A DNA stretch of 64,000 nucleotides from assembly GCA_902729315.2 (NCBI GenBank), contig LR746271.1, positions 4,980,001 to 5,044,000 of the forward strand. The letters are read 5' to 3'. Positions 20,241 to 33,655 of the stretch are shown here, piece by piece. The translations under genes were made by a program, and so were the position numbers. This DNA is from Spirodela intermedia. Its lineage: Eukaryota > Streptophyta > Magnoliopsida > Alismatales > Araceae. The notes beneath the pieces are model-generated. The model was not told the origin of the DNA. It did not search any database and worked only from the letters and a program-made list of their open reading frames with translations. The first letter of the stretch is position 1. Each line of letters begins with the position of its first letter.

Positions 20241-22783
20241 GATTGTTGCTTGGGATGGGTCAGTCCCAGATTTGACTTTTTACCACATCTGTTTGTATAA
20301 GATGTCAACTGGGGCTGGAGTCTCATTTTATATAGTTAAAATCTTTGAGTGTTTGATGGCTAGTCCAAGCACTCATGGAGCAAGAACTCATGGATGGGTG
20401 TGATAGACGTTTCTGTACGATTTCACTGCTGTTTATCTGCTTGATTATTCATCCTATCTTTTTTAAAGGTTGGTGCTTATTTCGGGATCCACACCTTTGA
20501 TGTTTGGTCCCTTTTCCGATATGACCTATGCTCCAATTATTTCTTCTCCTTGGATAATGCACATAATCTGGTACTAGATAATTTTTGTTTGATGAAAATT
20601 CTTATGTGAAGTTTTCACCCTAAGATGGAAATCATTAGTTGAAGTGAGTGGGGATACCAATGGGCCCTACATTTAAAAGGTTAAATTAGAAAGTACGCTC
20701 TGATTTGGAGCCAAATGTGTGAGGGATTGAAGAGGGTCTTTGATTACACCATTTGGTCACCTCTAATACTTTGACACAGTACAGTGTAAAGTCTATGACC
20801 TGAATTTTTTTAGGGCGAATATGAAGAAATGAACAAAGAAATTCTAAAGCTTGAAATAGAATTTTCGTGTTAAAAAGGAATGTAATTCCCTCATTGAGCA
20901 CTAGAAAATAACTTCATTAGGAATATGAAAAGTTAAAAAACATTCCCTATTCAGAAGATTACTCAACATGCCTTGCATTAACACTTTGCCTTGCTTTCTT
21001 CTTTGTTGATCACTCCTTTTCAATAATGACCAATCTGCTTGGAAGTGTCTTGATTTTATGGTAGCCAAAATATAAGACTTTTATTTATTTACATAGTTCA
21101 AGTCCTAAAGAAATTTTCAAAAATTTCTTATGATGCGTATCTGCTTTTTTGTTGGGTTATGGGTTAACTCAATAATGTTTTGAGAATTTATAAAACTATT
21201 TAGTTAAAATAAAGTCCAATGCAAAATCATGAAATTTATGACATGTAATATCCATCTAGCCTAAATAGAGTGAAAGGAGATGAACCCTTTGGCAAGGCTA
21301 AAAAGTCTTGATGATGACTATGGATAGAAAGGCATTTTTTATCATAAATAGGAGTACCAGTATTGTAATTTTGTGAACCATTTAACTTCATTGAGTAGGC
21401 ATCTGAGTAATCAGTTGGAAGTACCTTGGATGTGAGTCAAATGTAACTTTGCAAAAAAGTATCAGGATATTGAAATTGATATTAATTGTATAAAATTTTT
21501 GAACATAAGCATAGCTCATAACATAGGCCCTGAAATCTCTCAATTACAGTCGTCATCCAAATATTTTCAGCCAAGAACCAATCGACAAAGATGGACCAAT
21601 ATGGATCATCTTGCAACAAAGTATGTATGATGATTATTGTGTATGAAAGGGTTAGGAGCTTGAGACCAGAACCCATCAAGTCTTGTCCAGGTGTAGTTAG
21701 TTCAGCCCAACCCTCGATATGCATGCTTCTAGTAGAGCTAGAGGTATGGAGATGGGGCTTTAGTGTATATTTTAAATTATTATTTTCTCTCATGTGAGGA
21801 AAGCCGAGCAACAAAAGAGAAAATGTAATTTATGGTACAAAAAAGAAATTCTTTTAGAGGGTAAAAGTAAAATTGTAAATTAACTCGATATTCTCAGTAT
21901 GAAAATCTACATTTTTAGTAAAAAATGTTATTAAATTTAAGTAACCAAAATTTAGCAGTGAAGAGAAATAGGTTCAAAAGATCCAATGTTTTGAAGTCTG
22001 AGGTATAATCAACAGGAACAAATATCTTGCATCTGCTACGGAACGTTGTAATGATAATGGCTTAGTCAAGATTTTAAAAAAAAGAAAGTAATATCCAAAA
22101 AAATCCGCAAACTCCTTCAAATCTCCGCAGAGCTGTCGCATGGGTGAATCCTTGAAGAAAGCTGGCTTGGACCAGGCCCGATTCACCAATGAAACGGGCT
22201 CCATTGGGCGAGCTTTTATCCGTCAACCTTTCTTAGAAGAGCGCCTAATATAGCTCGATCTGTTCCTCAAAGTGGGCTTCAGTGATGGTCATGGATAGGT
22301 CGTCCAAGTTGGAAAACGGCTAAGGATTGGAAGGAGTAATTTCGATTTCCTAATCGACGTTGGGTACGACTAGGTGAGGAGTACGTTAACGGTGGTTAAC
22401 GCAAGGCTATTTCTGATTTTCAAGTTTCAGCAGAACTTGTGTAACGACGATCGTTTTTCTTAATATACAGAGTTTCTAGGGAGTGAAAGCCCTAGAAATA
22501 TCTCTGTACATGTGAAATTTTCTCGGAAGAGTAGACGAATGAAATATCTTTGTAGAGGTGACCAGCAACTTGAAGGCATCATGAGATGTGACGCCACAGG
22601 AAGCCGCTGAGAATAATATGACGTGAACCAAATGTGGGAGGTCCCATTTATATGTCGTTAGATAATAGAGTTGACTCTTTTTTGGCTTCGTTGACCTACA
22701 AGTGGCTAATATGGTTTAACATCTTCCTCGCTCACTCGTTCGTCAAAGCCACCGCGGGGGTTCGCGGAGTGATTTCATCGGCC
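20241..22783. other. No gene recognised; upstream region of the PLAC8 gene
   Basis: No protein similarity in any frame from 20241 to about 22200. From about 22250 base composition becomes more GC-rich toward the gene, consistent with promoter and 5' leader. An upstream in-frame ATG at 22634 exists, but the sequence between it and 22784 does not look like family protein. Confidence 0.45.
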
Positions 22784-23429
22784 ATGGTGGCTCCTGGGGG
22801 AAAGGCGGAGACCTACCCACCGGCGCCGTCAGTGGGCCTCCCGGTGAATCCGTTGCCGCTGCATGTGGAGACCCAAGCGGCGGCGCCGGCTGAGTGGTCC
22901 ACCGGACTTTGTGAATGCTTCGACGACGTTGGAAACTGTAGGCGCCTTCCCTTCTTATCCCTCTAACGCGGGTAACATGATAGAAGGAGAAAGAGGGAAG
23001 GAGACGAGAAGTAGGGAGGACGATCTTATCATTACCCCTTTCTCAAAGCTGTTCTTATTTCAGGCTGTATCACTTGCTGGTGCCCCTGCATTACCTTCGG
23101 CCAGGTCGCCGAGATCGTTGATCGGGGCTCCAGTTGTGATGTTCCATATTCCAAACCTTGATCGAGAAGTCCCAGCTACTCCTTTCTGATCCCTTACCAA
23201 TTCCTCAGCCTGCGGAGCAAGCGGAGCGCTGTACACGCTGGTCGCTTTCGTGACAGGGTGCCCCTGCATATACTCGTGCTTCTACCGGAGCAGGCTGAGG
23301 AGCCACTACTCGCTGCCGGAGTCGCCGTGCCCGGACTTCATCGTTCACTGTTGCTGCGAGGGGTGCGCCCTCTGTCAGGAGTACCGGGAGCTCAAGAATC
23401 GTGGCTTCGACATGAACATTGGTCAGTAG
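22784..23429 (+). CDS. PLAC8-family protein (plant cadmium resistance / cell number regulator type)
   Basis: Three exons: 22784-22937, 23064-23132 and 23209-23429. Both introns are GT-AG (126 and 76 bp), giving 147 residues. Residues 1-40 are a Pro/Ala-rich tail ([13 protein letters not shown]). The PLAC8 domain follows: [14 protein letters not shown], then CCITCWCPC, which fits the family signature CCxxxxCPC, then [16 protein letters not shown] hydrophobic second segment comes next ([16 protein letters not shown]), and the end is the conserved Cys-rich block [20 protein letters not shown]. Family members are small plasma-membrane proteins tied to divalent metal (Cd, Zn) efflux or organ and cell-number control; which applies here cannot be read from sequence. 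The ATG at 22784 sits in a good context (GCCATGG) and gives the usual length. The frame is intact although the gene lies between retroelement fragments. Confidence 0.9.
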
Positions 23430-23680
23430 TCCATGACCTTCCCGTTCGTTCAGTCGCCTCCCCTCTTGTTGTCTGCAATGTTTTAATCGGCATCGTCATC
23501 AAGTCTCGACAAGTTCTTTGTTCACCCCGATGTCAGTCGGTCGTAGAAACTCCAATCCTTATTGGAACCGGAAATCCTTATAGTAATCATCTGAAATCGA
23601 CAATGTGTAGAAAGAAAGAAGTCCGCCAGGCAAAACCCTTTACGGGGTCAGGCCAGCTGACGCATGATCACGTCTTTCTT

Positions 23681-23684
23681 TCTC

Positions 23685-23744
<60 letters not shown>

Positions 23745-23745
23745 A
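23681..23745. repeat. (CT)n microsatellite, 3' of the PLAC8 gene
   Basis: About 60 bp of almost pure CT starting some 250 bp after the stop codon, possibly inside the 3' untranslated region. Confidence 0.95.
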
Positions 23746-23779
23746 GATGCATTTTACTAAGGACCCATATTTCTAGCTT

Positions 23780-26700
23780 TCTTTCATACCTAGAGAAGGG
23801 CATGACCTTGCCAACAAAGAGCCAGGGCCAAGGAACGCACGGCCTGTTAACCCCTAGAATGACATATTGCATCGTCAATTAGGGAGTTGCAACGATAAGC
23901 ACTGTTTTTATAAAACTGATTTTAGACTAAATAAATTAGACCAAGCTATCAATTATATCCATTTTATTTGATCTTGAATCCTTGTGCAGGATGGCACGCA
24001 AACGTAGAGAAGCAGACTCGAGGGGTGACTGCACCGCCCCTGGTTGGGACTGGCATGGTTCGTTGAGAAGTTTCTTTCTCTCTTTTATCTCGCAAGTTAT
24101 CCGTGGTGTGGGTGTATTGACCTTGCAAGGTCAATGTTTCCCGCTGCTTTGTCCACTTCCCCGTTGAACGGGAGGCCCATGTCAGTAGCGGTTGGTAACT
24201 GAAGTTTTCTAATAAAAGGATGTGAAGTGTCGCTGGAATTCCCTTTAGTCTTTTATGCTAGATGTAAAATAATCAATAATTTCAGTAAATTATTATTTCT
24301 TCGCTGATTGGGTCACTGCTGAGATCAGACAAAGAAGAACTATGAGAGATGAGACGGGACAGAAAGGAGTGAAGTTATTGCCAACATGTATTCAGTTGCA
24401 GCAGTAGAGGTCGGTATGTCAATGGTTGGATTGGTTTTCTTGGAACATATATCCACATTAAGCATATCTCACTCTTTAGCCTGACTATAATTCAAAATTA
24501 CTGCCCTACTTTATTGAGATGAGCTGATGCCTATGTGGTGAGGCTATCGAATATAATGGCAATTCTGGTCTAAGTGGCCTCCTTTGGTACATTTCATGAT
24601 AAAGTAATCAGGGTGCGAAGGCCCACAACAACCCAGGCCCAATTAACTAGGTATAGAATAGCACAGAATGAAGGAATTAGTGATTCAAATTTTAAAGAAG
24701 AGAATGGATGAGAATCATAACTGATTTGGGCTAGTAGTCTATTTGTGGAATCAACAAAATCAAGGGCTACAATTGCATCTAATTTCGTTAGATTGCTATA
24801 TACTTAATAAATCTTGAGTCGTTTTAAGGGTCCAACTTCACATCTTGTAAGGATCTCCTTGGCTTTCTGGGAGGTTGAAATTGTGCTAATGTTATTGTGA
24901 GGCCTTTAGGACATTATTTTTCCATTCATTAACACAATTGCATGGTTAATACCTTACATGATATTATTTATGAAACAAGCAATTGGACACATGTAAACAC
25001 TAAAACCTAATGGCATAAAAGATCACAAACCAAGAACAAGCAGCAGTATAAACAAGTTAGATTAAGTAAATTTATCGTGGATTATCAAAAACCCAAGATA
25101 TTGTAAGAAGTGGAGATGGATTTCATGGTAAGTTTTCTTGGTCATCATATGAAATGACTGTGTGCATGTTTAAATACATTTCAGTAGTGTCAAGGAGCTT
25201 TTATTGGTTCATATGTTGCTCTTTATTTATGTGACATTATAAGGAAATATTAATAAACTATTATAATCCTATATGAATTACACAAATGAAATCATATCAA
25301 CTTTTGAAAGTGCCTTGAAAGTATGCTGAGACAGAACATAGGGTCTTATCAAAAGATATTTTTAAACATAAAAAGTGGGTTAAACTGAATTCAATGTTGG
25401 GTTGATATGTAAACATAGGACTATGATTGAACAATGAAATAATAAAAGATATATATAAAAAAATTTCTATTTATAAACCTAACTACTTGTAGGACTAGGA
25501 CCTTTCTATATATCATTTAGAAGATTGTTTCTAACCCATATTTTATATTTTACTTATGACATAATAGAGGACCAGCGATCACTTACGACATGAACCCAAT
25601 GTTTCTTTTTTTTAAAATACAGAATGTATGTCTATATTCTAAATCTAAATCATCGATAATCATTTTCTTAGGTATGATGAGATAAACTTAATACCTTCCA
25701 AAAAAAATGCTAGGGTGTGAACACTGTGAAATATTCTTTATATATTTTTAATATAGCATATTAGGTCATAATCAATTGACCATCACTCATGCAAATATTT
25801 AAGTATGCAAGACTTTGATACTATATTGTTTAGTCATTGTGCTTAAGAATAAAGTTGTCATTTATGTCCATCTCTTATGCCTTAATAAACTTCTCAGCAT
25901 TGATTTTCATATTCCACAATAGAATATTATTCATAAGGATATGAAAGTTTGATTAATCACCAAACTATTCTCTACAACCAAGTTTATACTCCAATAGATT
26001 ACACTAAACATCTTCACTACATTAGTTCATTTTCAAGAGATTGTTAAGGATCAAGTCAACAATCATGATTTATAACTTTATTGTTGTTGTGGATGTTGTT
26101 CATTGCATGCCAAAGGTTGAAATTTTGAAACCCAAAATGAACTTCATTATACATTCCAACATTTTCACTTTACATGTATTTCACATAATTTCATTTTAAA
26201 AGTAATTACAAACAAAATACTTGATCATAAGTTTCTCACAGTTACACTAATACTTGAAGGCCGATCTAAATTTCTAGATCGCACCTAATCATATTGAATT
26301 ATGTTTTGAAAGATAATTTTTTTAAAATTCGTCAATACATATTTCTAATAGAAGAAAATAAAAATAGCATGAAAGAACAATTATTTCAAGAATAGATATT
26401 GACTTGATTTCTTAGTAGATTAACCATTGGGTCAATCTAAATGAGTTGATTTAGCAAGTATAGAGTCAAAACGAAGAGAAACAAATCTCACAAGAGAGAA
26501 ACAAATGTTCATGAACAAAATTATGTTTGTGTCACTTTATTACTTAATGTTAGCTTAGATAAAGTAAACTCAATTTCTAACAACTCATGTGTGAGCTCAT
26601 TTACTACATGGTAAAGAAAAATAATTTAAAATATTGAAAAACAAAAGAATATTCTAAGGAGCTAATTCAACACTCCTCTTGGTATTTGCTCTTGTCCATG

Positions 26701-27560
26701 TTGGGAATGACAATAATAATTGACATTAAAATATATTTTGTTTGATAGTTACATGATGTCATATTTCTGACCACTCTATTCTCTATATTTTAAAAAAAAG
26801 ACAAGAAAGCTGATTTCTCATAAATGTAATTTTTTTGCATCATTTATTCATAGGATTGAAGGCTGACTATATAGCTTCATATCATCATTTATATCAAGTA
26901 CGTAGAAGTATAAATACCTATACATCATTAGGATGTTCTCGAACATGATCTACTAAATTGGTTTACTCAACTTGCTGCAATTTTCTGGGCTTGATTTCTG
27001 TGGTCAACTTAAAGGAGACCTTATGAGATGCCAAACAAGAAGGTAAATAATAAATATTTGAAAGAATAATTTTTGAGAGGCTGGTGAAACATCCTAAATC
27101 ATTTAATATTTTCAGATTTCACTTAGATTAAACCAATGACTTTCTCAATATCAAACAATTAAATGTTCCTTAACACTATGGCAATTTCTTTTCTTCAATT
27201 ATACTCTTCTAGGAAGCTGACTCATTATCAAAAGATTGTCATTTTCAGATATCAAAATGTACCTTGAATGATAACAATTCTTATTGCTTTCTATTGAATC
27301 TTCTCTGTGACTGACTCAGTCATGGGTTTGTTTGCTGTGGTAGTACTGTTATTGGCCCTCGTGCCAGTCAGCTCTCATGGTGTTTAAGTAAACACTAGCT
27401 CGATTAAATAAGCAACAGGCCATAAGTTAGGCTTCAGTGGGATTGAGGAAATGAAAATTTTGTTACCCTAGCCCGGACTGATCATTAACCAGCTATGATG
27501 CTACATATCTCAATTAGTACCTGATGATATATTGCTTGATATTGTCTAGCTATTCAACAA
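23780..27560. other. AT-rich DNA; nothing recognised
   Basis: No exon, RNA gene or transposase recognised on either strand. Short open frames lack similarity. The segment lies between the PLAC8 gene and a degraded gypsy element and may contain older unrecognisable elements. Confidence 0.4.
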
Positions 27561-29340
27561 TGCTGTAGCTATTGTTTGAAAACTGGGGTCCTACCAGTTT
27601 GGTAGTAGAGCCAAAGCCACCTCCCTATTTTGTGAACGGATGGCTCTCAAATGAGGTGAGAACTGTACTGAAGGAATTGGGAACGATATTGGTGAGGAGT
27701 AGGAGGTATTGGGTCACATACCATTCATCGGACGTCAAGTACTCCAACTACTGAAGATGAAAACTTGAGTTGACCAGCACCTCCAAACCCTAGAGCAAAG
27801 ATTTCTTATGGACCTTAAACAAGAAGTGAGCCTACTCATGAATCATTCCTCACCATCAGTTGGCATGAAGGAGCAAGGTCAAACATAAATCCTCTCCACT
27901 CTAGGCAAGATCATAGACTCTCCCCAATCTGGTCAGAAGGCAAGCCACTTCGCTCTCGTGACCAGATCATTGGAGGAAGACGTCTCAAGATGTAATGTTT
28001 CTTAGGACATAATCCCCATAGTTGGGTATATTGTGCGGAGCTATATTTCTCCATACATGAACTAATAGAAGTAAAAAACCTTATTGTAGTAGGCATAAAT
28101 TTTGAAGAAGAATGCACTTTTACATGATTTCACTTGATTTCACTGGATAGAAAATCATGAACTATTTTAAGAAGATATGTAGAGTTCAAACAACAAGGTT
28201 TTAAATCATAAGTCCTTGAGAAATTTAGATCATCACAAGAAGGCACCTTACTTGAGCAGCTTTTAATATCAAACAGCACAGTTCATAACAACTTTAAGCT
28301 AATGTTGAGAGTCGTAGAAGACCTCTTTGAAGATGTATTATATGAAATCTTTGTCGAAGGTCTTAACCCGGATATCCAAGTGGAAATACACCTTCTAGAG
28401 CCCACAGGACTCAAGGAAATCATGAAAATCACCCAATGTGTAGAAGGTACTGATTCCTTGACCACCAAGGTAGAACACATTATTAGGATCATTTTTGGTA
28501 ATCAACAATCACAGTAATTAAATAGAGACATAGCCTTGATCTTACAATTCAAAAATCATTGATGTTCTTGGTATAGGCCGACGATGACCTTGCACTTGCC
28601 AATACCTTAATCTTAGGGAGTTAGAGGTTTATGCATGACGTGCCAAAGGGCCATGTTTTTCGTGTGGTGAAAAATATGTTACTGGTCACATTTCCGAGGA
28701 GCTATAGGTCCTGCTGACACTATGGGAGGAGTAAAACTCTCTAAATTCTGTGATGGGCTTTAGTAACTGAAGGTTCAAGGTTGGCTAGGCATTCACAACA
28801 TCATAATCATTATTGATTCCGGTGCTACACATAATTGTATCTCATCCAACATCGACACAAGTATCTCTCTGTGTGGACAAGGCATATGTGAAGAAATCTA
28901 ACTAGAATTCCAACATATCACTATCTATGATAGTTTTCTTAGTAATGTTGACATCACCCTCGGAGTTCAATGGTTACATACTTTAGGGTAAGTGAAGTTC
29001 AATTATCGCCTCCTTGGCATGCAATTTATGCTTAGGGAATGAAAAATTCTCCTCAAAGGATACCTTTACCTAATTAAATTTGGTGTCTCACTTCAATTTG
29101 TGGAACACGTGCTAAATTGAAACATAGGTGTTATGATTGAACTCTTCAACCTTCTCAATACTCAGCCACAGTCTACAACATCACCGTCCTACCTTGCCTC
29201 TCTCCTTCAATATCAGTACCCATAGGGGTTTTGACCCTCCAAAAGGCTTACCACCTCCGAGAGTCATTGAGCACGGCATCAATTTGCAGCCAAGAACAAA
29301 ACCTGTCAAGATGGATCCATATAGGTAGCCACATATATAA
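27560..29340 (+). pseudogene. Degraded gypsy gag-protease-RT (N-terminal) polyprotein
   Basis: Successive broken frames show three domains in order. (1) Gag C-terminal part: LYEIFVEGLNPDIQVEIHLL and ITQCVEGTDSL at 28302-28517. (2) A CCHC-knuckle remnant, FSCGEKYVTGHIS, near 28650. (3) A retropepsin, IDSGATHNCISS, near 28813-28848, followed by the TLGVQWLHTLG block near 28960-28990. The start of RT follows at 29220-29327 (DPPKGLPPPRVIEH and KPVKMDPYR). The Asp-Ser-Gly-Ala catalytic motif is intact, but stops interrupt all domains. The RT core, RNase H and integrase are absent downstream, so the element is truncated as well as mutated. The LPPPR...PYR motif places it with chromovirus-type gypsy elements. 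Confidence 0.82.
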
Positions 29341-29414
29341 AAGGTAGAAATCAAAAATAATTAAAGAGATGTGTTTCATCAGAATTATTCAGCTCACTTT
29401 CAAGGGGGAAGCAA

Positions 29415-29985
29415 TGATTGATTCGTTGATCTTTGGCCCACTTTTCCTCACCTAGCACCCCCCAAGGGCCACCACCACTACAAGAGCACATCTGATATTT
29501 ATGGCTCTACGATGCCTCATCCTTCCAACCAAATCAGCACCAAATTTGTTGGATATCGTGAGCTTCAACCACATATCCTCCTGCTCTTCAGATCACACAA
29601 TCAAATGTAGGTGTGAAAACATCGTGGGCAAAAACATCATATTAATATGAGAAGGGATAGGATGGAAGGAAGAAAGAATTCAAGGTGCCAGGCCACTCAA
29701 GGTGCTTGTGTTATCCTTCGCTTGTTTGTTTGTCTCTCTCTCTTGATTGTCCTTAGAGTCCCCGAGTCTACAGCTTCTAGTCAAATCTCCTCTACTTTCT
29801 TCTCCTTAAGAGAGACTTGTCCAGTTGCATCCCTAGTTTTTCATCATCTATAGTGCCTAGTCATCACTTCTACCCCTCTCAACTTATTTTTTTATTCTCT
29901 CGTGCATCACCTAAACATCGAAAACTACTAAACATTTAATGTAGTTATTATTCTAAAATTGGGCTTCTACCAAGTTCACCATCTT
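29415..29985 (+). other. Possible 3' LTR of the preceding gypsy remnant
   Basis: A polypurine-like run CAAGGGGGAAGCAA at 29401-29414 is followed by TGATTGATTCG, and the segment ends TTCACCA near 29981, just before family LTR sequence resumes at 29986. No second copy is available to confirm an LTR, and it does not resemble the LTR at 19110-19716. Confidence 0.3.
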
Positions 29986-30214
29986 ACTTATATTTATGTT
30001 AAAGTGTGGAAAATGATTTTTAGTTGATTAATGTGAATTTTTAAGTAATTATGTGATTTTATACGAATTTATATGATGTTTTTAGTCTTACTTTTGAAAT
30101 AAATGAGGAAAAAGAAATAAAAATAAAAATCTACTAAAATATGGGGGGACCCGCCAACTAGTTGGGCCTGCAAGTGAGTCGGAAGCACAATCAGGGAGGA
30201 GTTACAAGTACGAG
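29986..30214 (+). mobile_element. 3' LTR piece 2 of the 13876-33205 element
   Basis: It starts at LTR position 73 (ACTTATATTTATG) and runs to the AGGGG target at about position 300, where the inner solo LTR is inserted. LTR positions 40-72 are missing between 19110 and 29986. Confidence 0.75.
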
Positions 30215-31791
30215 TGATAAGTCTTCATTATCATGAGTTAATAATGAGTTAATAATGAGTAAATAATATAGTTTCTTTTAGCCTTAACTCATGATAAATA
30301 GAATTAGATTTATATTAAAGTGTGAAAAGTGGTTTTCAATTGATTAATGTGAATTTTTAGGTAATTATGTGATTTAATACGAATTTATATGATTTTTATA
30401 ATCTTACTTTTGAGATAAATAAAGAAAAATAAATAAAAATAAAAATAAAACAAAATGGGGGGAACCCACCAGCCAACTAGGCCCGCAAGCGGGTCAAAAG
30501 AACAGTCAAAGAGTAGCCACAAGTAGGGGCTCAAGCAGCTTAGACCGATAGGGGCACGTGTGTGCCACCCTCCTTTCACGTCACTGGTGGCCAGGCGGCT
30601 GTGGGGCAAGGAGTAGTCGTACATGCACGAGAAAGGGACTTGATCAGAAATATATTATTATTATATATTCACTAGACACTTCATCACACAACTGATGTGG
30701 GACTAAACCCACATCACTGTCCAAAGAAAAGGCGGGCAACTAGCTTGGGTTTAAATCCTCTTAGAGCTAAAATTCATATTTTTTATCTGATTATCGCAGA
30801 TTTCCTACAGATTGTCGATGAAGGATTAAGCAACCATAATTGCTTAATCATCGGTAAAAATCTCATCAACGTGATTCGCGGAGCATTGTTACTAAAATTG
30901 TTAAACGATTGATGATAAAAAGATCACGAATCCATTGAGTAAAGCATCTCCGATTGATCGACAAACAAGCCGTCGTTAGGAAGAAGATGACCTGCTAGGA
31001 GATGAGTGGCCACCTCTTGCTGCGCGGAGCCTCCTCTTGCTGTGCGGACCTGAGGATGAAGCTCCCTAACACATGCCTCACCTCTATCCAGCTCCTCTCC
31101 GTCGAGTGACAGTCGTTGGAGAGCCGCAAAGTCGTTGTTTTTCTGCTTCGCCAGGTCACAGCAGTCGGAGATGATTCGACGACCCATTTCATTGATCTCT
31201 AGACTTCGCAAGGAGATTTAAAGATTGCCCACATTGTCTTTGTCCAAGAAGAGCTTTCGAGGCCATAGACACTACACGATGATCCTCCCGAATGCTCAAG
31301 ATTCCAATGCATCACTAACGCATTGCCGCCACAATTTGTATTCAATTAAATCTTAATTGAATACAATTTTAAATCTTAAATCTTAATTACAGATCTTAAT
31401 TTTATCAATTAAATCGTCTATAATCGCTTACGTAAGAATCACCAGGTGGAACCCTATTTTTACCCGATTTGTATTCACTGGGCGTTGACGTCATCTTGAT
31501 GTCCACACCCTTATTTTCTTTTTTTGTGAATTTTCAATATATTTCCTTTTCATTTTTTAGTATAAAATTCATAGAAAATAATATTCTTTGAGGAAAATTC
31601 TGAATAATTACTAGATATTATATTACATCCCTATGATCGACCTAGAAAAGTACTATTATTTTTGAAAGTTTTATTGAATTAGACTTGATATATTTGTTCA
31701 AAAATACTTCTAAATATCTAAAAATTCATATTTTCTAGTTTTATAAATTTTAAATTTACGTGATTTACTATACAACAACTAAGTTGTGTCA
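30215..31791 (+). mobile_element. Solo LTR nested inside an LTR of the same family
   Basis: Complete from TGATAAGTC to GTTGTGTCA, 1577 bp. Flanks are ACGAG (30210-30214) and AAGGG (31792-31796). Other copies read AGGGG here, so both can be derived from one AGGGG duplication. The outer LTR continues as GGGCTTGACGGCTAGGACC, with no internal element sequence. Confidence 0.82.
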
Positions 31792-33205
31792 AAGGGCTTG
31801 ACGGCTAGGACCGATAGGGGCACATGTACACCATTCCCTTTCCATGTCACCGGTGGTCAACCGATTGTGGGGTAATGAGTATTTGTACACACACGAGAAA
31901 AAGACTTGCTTACAAATGTAATATTACTATATATTCATCCGAAACTTCGACACATAAGTGATGTGGGACTAAACTCGTGTCACACCTTCCCCAAAAAAGG
32001 TTTGATATTTTGAATACATAAAATACCTCTTATTTATGATAAGGATATATCATGATGATGTCATTTGATAAGGGCATTAGAGTACTTATGTCAATCTCTC
32101 TCATATAGGTGGGCAACCACTATAGGTTCAAATCCTCCTAGAGCTAAACTCATATTTTTTATCTGATTATCGTAACTTTCTTACAGATCTTCAGTGAAGG
32201 ATTAAGCCGCCAGAATCACTAAATCATTGGCGAAAATCTCGTCAACATAATTCACAAAGCATTGTTACTAAAATTGTTGAACGATTCATAATAAAAGGAT
32301 CGTGAATCCATCGAGTAAAGCATCCCTAATTGATTGAGAACAAGTTGTCCTCTTGAGAGCATACCGAATGCTATGAAGAGCCTTCTCTTGCTGTGTGGAC
32401 GTGAAGATGAAGCTTCTTAACATGCACCTCACCTCCATCCAACTCTTCTCCATTGGGTGACAGTCGCTAGAGAGCTACAAAGTCATTATTTTTTCCACTC
32501 CACTAAGTGACAGTCGTCAATGACAATTCGACTACCCATTTCATTGATCTCTAGACTTCGCAAGGAGATCTAAAGATTACTCATGTCATCCTTGTCCAAA
32601 GAGAACCTTCAAAGCCATAGATATTGCATGACAATCCTCATGAATGCTTAAGATTCTAGTACATTGCCGACGCATCACCACCATGACGTTGGACCTTTGT
32701 TTTCCTATTTTTTAACTTAATTTCTACTTCATTTAGTGATAATTTGTGTGATTTAAATTTACCAAGATATACTTCGTTCCATTACGATTCTTTCAACTTT
32801 TATAGATCTTAATTTAATCAATTAAATTGTCAATAATCACTTACGTAAAAATCATCAGGTGAAACTTTATTTTTGCCTAATTCACATTCACCAGGTGCTA
32901 ACGTCATCCTAACATACACCCCCTTATTTCTATTTTTCATAAATTTTAAATATATTTAATTTTTATTTCCTAATATAAAATTTATAGAAAATAATATTCT
33001 TTGAGGAAAATTTTGAATAAATTACCCAATATTATATTACATCCCTATAATTGACTTGAAAAATTACCACTATTTTTGAAAGTTTTATTGAATTATAATT
33101 AATATATTTGTTTAGAAATACTTCTAAATATTTGAAATTTTGTATTTTTTAGTTTTATAAATTTTAAATTTACGTGATTTACTATACATCAACTAAGTCA
33201 CGTCA
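31792..33205 (+). mobile_element. 3' LTR piece 3 of the 13876-33205 element
   Basis: It continues the LTR from the AGGGG site to the terminal AAGTCACGTCA at 33205 and is followed by CATTG, matching the duplication before 13876. Confidence 0.8.
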
Positions 33206-33655
33206 CATTGGATTTTGAGAGATTTTGTCATTTAGTAAAGACTTTTAAATGTTGAAGGCAATGCCTAGAAGCAAGCATACTCTAAGTTGGCTATCAATAG
33301 ATATTTTCATCTAGAATCAATAAACTAGACTTCTCTAGAGAGACAATCTCAATCAGCCTTTGACTTATTATACATGAAACATAGCTAGATGCTAGTTGTG
33401 ACTAAATTTAATATCTGACCAAGCTAATATATTCTAAAATTTTGTATGGGCCACAAAAGTATGGCACAACTTTTACTACAATAGATAGTTGAAAGATTAC
33501 TAGATGTTAGGCCATAAATGCAAGAAGACAATATTGTTGATGCCAAATTTAATACTCTTCCATTTCTTATCCATGTAGCTCTTCATCTAGGCATGTGCTT
33601 GAGCTAAGTGACATTAGAATTACTTTAAGGTGAAATCTCAATCTAAATTGATAAT

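Larger units (their letters stand above)
13876..33205 (+). mobile_element. Gag-only gypsy element with a nested, split 3' LTR (TSD CATTG)
   Basis: The 5' LTR starts TGATAAG at 13876 and the 3' LTR ends ...AAGTCACGTCA at 33205. CATTG occurs immediately outside both ends (13871-13875 and 33206-33210). Parts: 5' LTR 13876-15620, tRNA-Asp-type primer-binding site 15626-15643, degraded internal region to 19071, and a 3' LTR split into 19072-19110, 29986-30214 and 31792-33205. The first break holds a block of about 10.9 kb, including other gypsy sequence and the PLAC8 gene, with 34 bp of LTR lost. The second break holds a solo LTR. Flanking host DNA on both sides fits one older antisense gypsy element. 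Confidence 0.72.

Noticed and set aside
29415-29985. A firm LTR pair between 19110-19716 and 29415-29981
   Set aside because: The two segments do not resemble each other, so they cannot be claimed as the two LTRs of one element.
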